Assembly (NCBI GenBank): GCA_003565625.1
Contig: PXBD01000043.1
Span: forward strand, 1 to 64,000
Length of the DNA: 64,000 nt
Direction: 5' to 3'
From: Gammaproteobacteria bacterium
GTDB lineage: Bacteria > Pseudomonadota > Gammaproteobacteria > Xanthomonadales > Wenzhouxiangellaceae
In this document: positions 59,989 through 64,000 of the stretch, piece after piece
Layout: every line of letters starts with the position of its first letter
How positions within the stretch are numbered: the stretch's first letter is position 1
Notes under the pieces: model-generated
What the model saw: only the letters and a program-made list of their open reading frames with translations
Databases searched by the model: none
Told to the model about the DNA's origin: nothing
Translations under genes and position numbers: made by a program

Positions 59989-61440
59989 TCAGCGACGCAT
60001 CCGGTAGGCTTGCGCGTCGAATCGCCGGCATTGCCAGCGATAGGTGAAGGTGAATCGCGGCCAGAGCGTGGCGTTGCGTCCGCTGACCGGGTGCCGGTAC
60101 CAGCTGGCACAGCCGCCCCGGTTCCAGACCGTGCGCTCCAGTCGCTGCTGCAGGTCCCGGTTCCAGGCCACCTGGGCTTCGGGCCGGACGCACACGCGAT
60201 GGATCCCGTGTTGCTGCATATGGCCAAACAGGTCGACCAGGTAGCGTAGCTGGCCCTCGATCATCAGCAGCACCGAGTTGTGTCCCAGCGCCGTATTGGG
60301 GCCCAGCAGGGTAAAGAAATTCGGGAACCCGGCAACGGCCACGCCCTTGTAGGCTTGCGGGCCGTCGGCCCAGGTTCGGGCCAGGTCGCGGCCATCGGCA
60401 CCGAGGATCATGCCCTCGGGAATCGGGCTGGTGGCCTGAAAGCCGGTGCCCAGGACGATCAGGTCTGTTGTCCGGCCATGTCCGGTGCAGTCGAAGATCA
60501 CGTTGTCCTCGATGCGCTCGATCGGGTCGGTGAACAGTGCCACGTTGTCTTCACCCAGGGCCGGGTAGTCGTCGTTGGACATCAGCACCCGCTTGCAGCC
60601 CATGGCGTAGTCGGGTAGCAGTTTGCGCTGCAATTCCGGGTCGCGCACCTGGTCGCGCAGATGGGCAAGCGCCTTGCGCCGGTGATAGGCGGTCAGACGT
60701 GGCCAGCGGGCGAAGGCGGGCAGGCGGCTTTCCAGAAGAGCAAACAGGCCCAGCCGGACCAGCCGGCGGGCAGCCGGAACGTGCCGGTAGAGCGTTTTCT
60801 GCCACGGCCGGATTGCCCGGTCGGGTTTGGGCAGAATCCACTGGGCGCTGCGTTGGTAGACATCGAGCCGGGCGGCTTCGCGCTGCAGGTGCGGAACAAA
60901 CTGGATCGCCGAGGCCCCGGTGCCGATTACGGCAACGCGGCGGTCGCGCAGCTCCAGGTGCTCCGGCCAGCGCTGCGAGTGAATCACCGGGCCGGCAAAT
61001 TCGTCCAGACCCGGAATGGCCGGCCAGGCCGGGCGCGACAGTCCGCCGATGGCCGATACCAGCACCCGGGCGCGGTAGGTGACACCGCGATGATCGCGCA
61101 CCTGCCAGGCGGATTCCCCTTCCAGCCAGCGGGCCTGTTCCATGCGGGTGTCGAGGATGATGTGTTCGGCCAGCCCATGCCGGTCGACGCAGTCGGCGAG
61201 GTAGCGCTGGATTTCGGCCCGCCCGGCGAACTGGCGCGACCAGTCGGCCCTGGGCTCGAACGAAAGTGAATACAGATGCGACTGCACGTCGCAGGCACAA
61301 CCCGGGTAGCGGTTGAGCCACCAGGTGCCGCCGACGCCGGACTCGGCCTCCAGGATCAGGAAATCCTCGATGCCGGCCTGTTTGAGGCGGATCGCCAGGC
61401 CGATGCCGGAAAACCCGGCGCCGATGATGAGGATGCCCAC
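59989..61440 (-). CDS. Flavin-containing/Baeyer-Villiger-type monooxygenase
   Basis: GAGFSGIGLAIRL FAD motif, FAGPVIHSQRWP (FxGxxxHxxxWP), GTGASAIQ NADPH motif. Confidence 0.9.
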   Translation of the reverse strand: MGILIIGAGFSGIGLAIRLKQAGIEDFLILEAESGVGGTWWLNRYPGCACDVQSHLYSLSFEPRADWSRQFAGRAEIQRYLADCVDRHGLAEHIILDTRMEQARWLEGESAWQVRDHRGVTYRARVLVSAIGGLSRPAWPAIPGLDEFAGPVIHSQRWPEHLELRDRRVAVIGTGASAIQFVPHLQREAARLDVYQRSAQWILPKPDRAIRPWQKTLYRHVPAARRLVRLGLFALLESRLPAFARWPRLTAYHRRKALAHLRDQVRDPELQRKLLPDYAMGCKRVLMSNDDYPALGEDNVALFTDPIERIEDNVIFDCTGHGRTTDLIVLGTGFQATSPIPEGMILGADGRDLARTWADGPQAYKGVAVAGFPNFFTLLGPNTALGHNSVLLMIEGQLRYLVDLFGHMQQHGIHRVCVRPEAQVAWNRDLQQRLERTVWNRGGCASWYRHPVSGRNATLWPRFTFTYRWQCRRFDAQAYRMRR

Positions 61441-61476
61441 GAACCGCCCGCTTTGGTTCGAACTTCGTTATGCGTA

Positions 61477-62667
61477 TCAGAGTACGCCCAGGCGCTTGCC
61501 TACGCGGATGAATGCATCGACCGCAAATTCGAGTTGTTCGCGCGTGTGTGCGGCCGAAATCTGGGTGCGGATGCGAGCCTCGCCTTTCGGTACCACGGGG
61601 TAGAAGAAACCGATCACATAAATGCCTTCGTTGAGCAATTCCTCGGCCATCTTCTGGGCCAGCGGCGCGTCGTAGAGCATGACCGGCACGATGGGGTGGT
61701 CGCCGGGCTTGATGTCGAAGCCCGCCTCGACCATGGCCTGCCGGAAAAATTGCGTGTTCTCCTTGAGTTGCTCGAGCAGGGCGGACGACTCGTTGAGGAT
61801 TTCGAACACCTTGAGGGTGGCGGCTACCAGCGGTGGGGCCAGCGAGTTGGAAAACAGGTAGGGCCGCGAACGTTGGCGCAGTAGATCAACCACCGGCTGG
61901 CTGGCCACGGTGAATCCGCCCATGCCACCGCCCAGCGCCTTGCCCAGGGTCGAGGGGAAGATGTCGACCTTGTCGAGCACGCCGTGGTATTCGGCCGAGC
62001 CGCGGCCGGTGGGGCCGAAAAAGCCGGTGGCATGGCAGTCATCGACCATGACCAGGGCGTTGTATTGTTCGGCCAGGGCGGTGATTTCGTCCAGTTTGGC
62101 CACGTACCCGTCCATGGAAAAGACCCCGTCGGTGGCGATCAGGCGGGTGCGCTTGTTCTGGGTGGCCTTCAGAATGTCTTCCAGCGCCTGCATGTCCGAG
62201 TTCGGGTAGCGATGGCGCTCGGCCTTGCACAAACGAATACCGTCGATGATGGAGGCGTGGTTGAGCTGGTCGGAGATGATGGCATCTTCCGGGCCCAACA
62301 GCGGTTCGAACAGGCCGCCGTTGGCGTCGAAGCAGGCCGCATACAGAATGCTGTCGTCCTTTCCGAAGAACTCGGCAATGGCCCGCTCCAGTTGTTTGTG
62401 GAGTGCCTGCGTGCCGCAGATGAAGCGCACCGACGCCACTCCGAAACCATACTCGTCCAGGGCTTGTTGGGCGGCGGCGATGATGTCGGGATGGTCGGCC
62501 AGCCCGAGGTAGTTGTTGGCGCAGAAATTCAGCACCTCGCCGGCCTCGGCGGTACGAATCGCGACCCGCTGCGGGGTGGTGATCGCGCGCTCGCGCTTGT
62601 ACAGCCCGTCTTGTTCGATTCGGGCCAGTTCGGAGTTCAGGCGGTCAAGGAAAGCGGTATCGGCCAT
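61477..62667 (-). CDS. kbl: Glycine C-acetyltransferase (2-amino-3-ketobutyrate CoA ligase)
   Basis: [59 protein letters not shown]. Confidence 0.96.
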   Translation of the reverse strand: MADTAFLDRLNSELARIEQDGLYKRERAITTPQRVAIRTAEAGEVLNFCANNYLGLADHPDIIAAAQQALDEYGFGVASVRFICGTQALHKQLERAIAEFFGKDDSILYAACFDANGGLFEPLLGPEDAIISDQLNHASIIDGIRLCKAERHRYPNSDMQALEDILKATQNKRTRLIATDGVFSMDGYVAKLDEITALAEQYNALVMVDDCHATGFFGPTGRGSAEYHGVLDKVDIFPSTLGKALGGGMGGFTVASQPVVDLLRQRSRPYLFSNSLAPPLVAATLKVFEILNESSALLEQLKENTQFFRQAMVEAGFDIKPGDHPIVPVMLYDAPLAQKMAEELLNEGIYVIGFFYPVVPKGEARIRTQISAAHTREQLEFAVDAFIRVGKRLGVL

Positions 62668-62803
62668 TGGTCTGGTCGCAATGAAAAGGTTGTGGGAAAC
62701 GGAGATTGTAGGCCAGCCGACCAAAGCCAGCGGCTTGTTTGACGGATTCGTCAGCGGTCTGATGATAACGTTGCGGCTCACTTGCACACTTCCCGGAGTC
62801 AAC

Positions 62804-63358
62804 ATGCTGCGTATTTCGATGATTCTGGCCATGGCATGGATGCTGGCCGCGCCGGTGCAGGCTGGCGACTACGGCCTTTCTGCCGCCGAAGCGTTTGAGC
62901 GGGTCGAGCGGGGTGACGAGCCGGTGTTGTTCGTGGACGTGCGCGATCCGGTCGAAATCATGTTTATCGGCTGGGCCGACAGCGCCGACGTCAACATCCC
63001 TTTCCTGCTGGTCGACCGCTACGACTGGAATGCCGACAGTGGAGGCTTTCCGTTGCCGCGCAACCCCGATTTTGCTGCCGAGGTCGAGGCAGCGTTGATC
63101 GAGCGCGGGCTGGCTCGCGACACCACCATCATCACCATGTGCCGATCCGGCAGCGCCCGCGGGGAGCCGAGTGCTGCCTACCTGCGCGAGGCCGGTTTTG
63201 CCAACGCAATGTACGTTCGCCACGGGTTTCAAGGTGACCGTATCGCCGAAGGCGAGCACGCGGGTATGCGGCTGAAAAATGGCTGGCAGAACGAAGGCCT
63301 GCCGTGGCAGCCGCGGATGAACCCGGACAAGATCTACCGGCCCACCCGTAGCCACTGA
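62804..63358 (+). CDS. Secreted/periplasmic rhodanese-like protein
   Basis: Signal peptide [31 protein letters not shown], active-site [10 protein letters not shown]. Confidence 0.88.
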   Translation: MLRISMILAMAWMLAAPVQAGDYGLSAAEAFERVERGDEPVLFVDVRDPVEIMFIGWADSADVNIPFLLVDRYDWNADSGGFPLPRNPDFAAEVEAALIERGLARDTTIITMCRSGSARGEPSAAYLREAGFANAMYVRHGFQGDRIAEGEHAGMRLKNGWQNEGLPWQPRMNPDKIYRPTRSH

Positions 63359-63368
63359 TCGGCGGCGT

Positions 63369-64000
63369 TCAGGCCGTCTTGACCACGCCGGTCCAGTCGC
63401 ACACGACCTTGCCGCTTTCGCCCGCGGCCATCAGCTGAAATCCGCGCTCGTAGTCATCGATCGGAATCTGGTGGGTCAGCACCTTGTGCAGCGGGAAACC
63501 GGTCAGCGCCATCTGGGTCATCTTGTACCAGGTTTCGTACATGCGCCGGCCGTAAATGCCGTGCACCTGCAGGCCCTTGAAGATGACCTGGTCCCAGTCC
63601 ACGCCGGCGCCCTTGGGCAGGATGCCCAGCAGGGCGACGCGACCGCCGTGGTACATGCAGTGCAACAGGTCATCGAAAGCCTGCGGGTGGCCGGACATCT
63701 CCATGCCGACGTCGAAGCCGTCGATGTTCAATTCGCCGAGCACGGCGCGCAGGTTTTCCCGCGTGACGTTGATCGTCCGGGTGGCTCCCATGTCGGCAGC
63801 CAGCTGGAGTCGGTAGTCGTTGACGTCGCTGATCACGATGTGGCGTGCGCCGACGTGTTTCGCGATTCCGGCCGCGATGATACCGATCGGTCCCGCTCCG
63901 GTGATCAGCACATCCTCGCCGACCAGGTCGAACTGCAGTGCGCAGTGGGCGGCATTGCCGAAGGGGTCGAAAAAGGCGGCCAGCTCGGAGGGGATTTCAT
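63369..64000 (-). CDS. tdh: L-threonine 3-dehydrogenase, C-terminal part (5' end beyond window)
   Basis: [53 protein letters not shown]...[14 protein letters not shown]. Confidence 0.95.
   Translation of the reverse strand, partial: EIPSELAAFFDPFGNAAHCALQFDLVGEDVLITGAGPIGIIAAGIAKHVGARHIVISDVNDYRLQLAADMGATRTINVTRENLRAVLGELNIDGFDVGMEMSGHPQAFDDLLHCMYHGGRVALLGILPKGAGVDWDQVIFKGLQVHGIYGRRMYETWYKMTQMALTGFPLHKVLTHQIPIDDYERGFQLMAAGESGKVVCDWTGVVKTA

Overview
This 64 kb window is GC-rich, densely packed chromosomal core from a gammaproteobacterium. Gene order resembles Chromatiales/Xanthomonadales/Pseudomonas-type genomes, but the exact taxon is not determinable here. I recognise about 66 protein-coding genes and one partial tRNA-Leu(CAA). 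I see no rRNA, CRISPR array, prophage, IS element or obvious defence island. Main blocks, in order: cysteine dioxygenase/MetX-family acyltransferase; OmpW and an FeS-type cryptochrome/photolyase; purEK, argD, sodB, rnt; nth and an rnf cluster interrupted by a GGDEF gene; metG/mrp; petABC-sspAB; surE-pcm-nlpD; amiC-mutL-miaA-hfq-hflXKC-purA; serS-serC-pheA-hisC-aroA-cmk-rpsA-ihfB-lapAB; a minimal WbpL/WbpM-like pair; nfuA and two cytochromes c; an acyl-CoA dehydrogenase and fused 2-oxoacid dehydrogenase E1; sbtA/sbtB; a BVMO-type flavoprotein; kbl/rhodanese/tdh. I did not find a clearly new multi-gene system. The points most worth a second look are: (1) hflX has no ATG/GTG/TTG for its conserved N-terminus and appears to start at a CTG overlapping the hfq stop; (2) a diguanylate cyclase gene sits inside the rnf operon; (3) short-period tandem repeats form the leader of the E1 gene, with a possible second degenerate copy elsewhere; (4) an FNR/CRP-like dyad lies upstream of ompW; (5) opposite-strand genes are inserted into the usually collinear tdh-kbl and rnf-nth pairs; (6) the ihfB-to-wbpM interval, an O-antigen locus position in Pseudomonas, lacks a sugar cassette; (7) an SbtA/SbtB bicarbonate pair is present next to catabolic genes. 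All calls come from reading the sequence and ORF translations; no database search was run.
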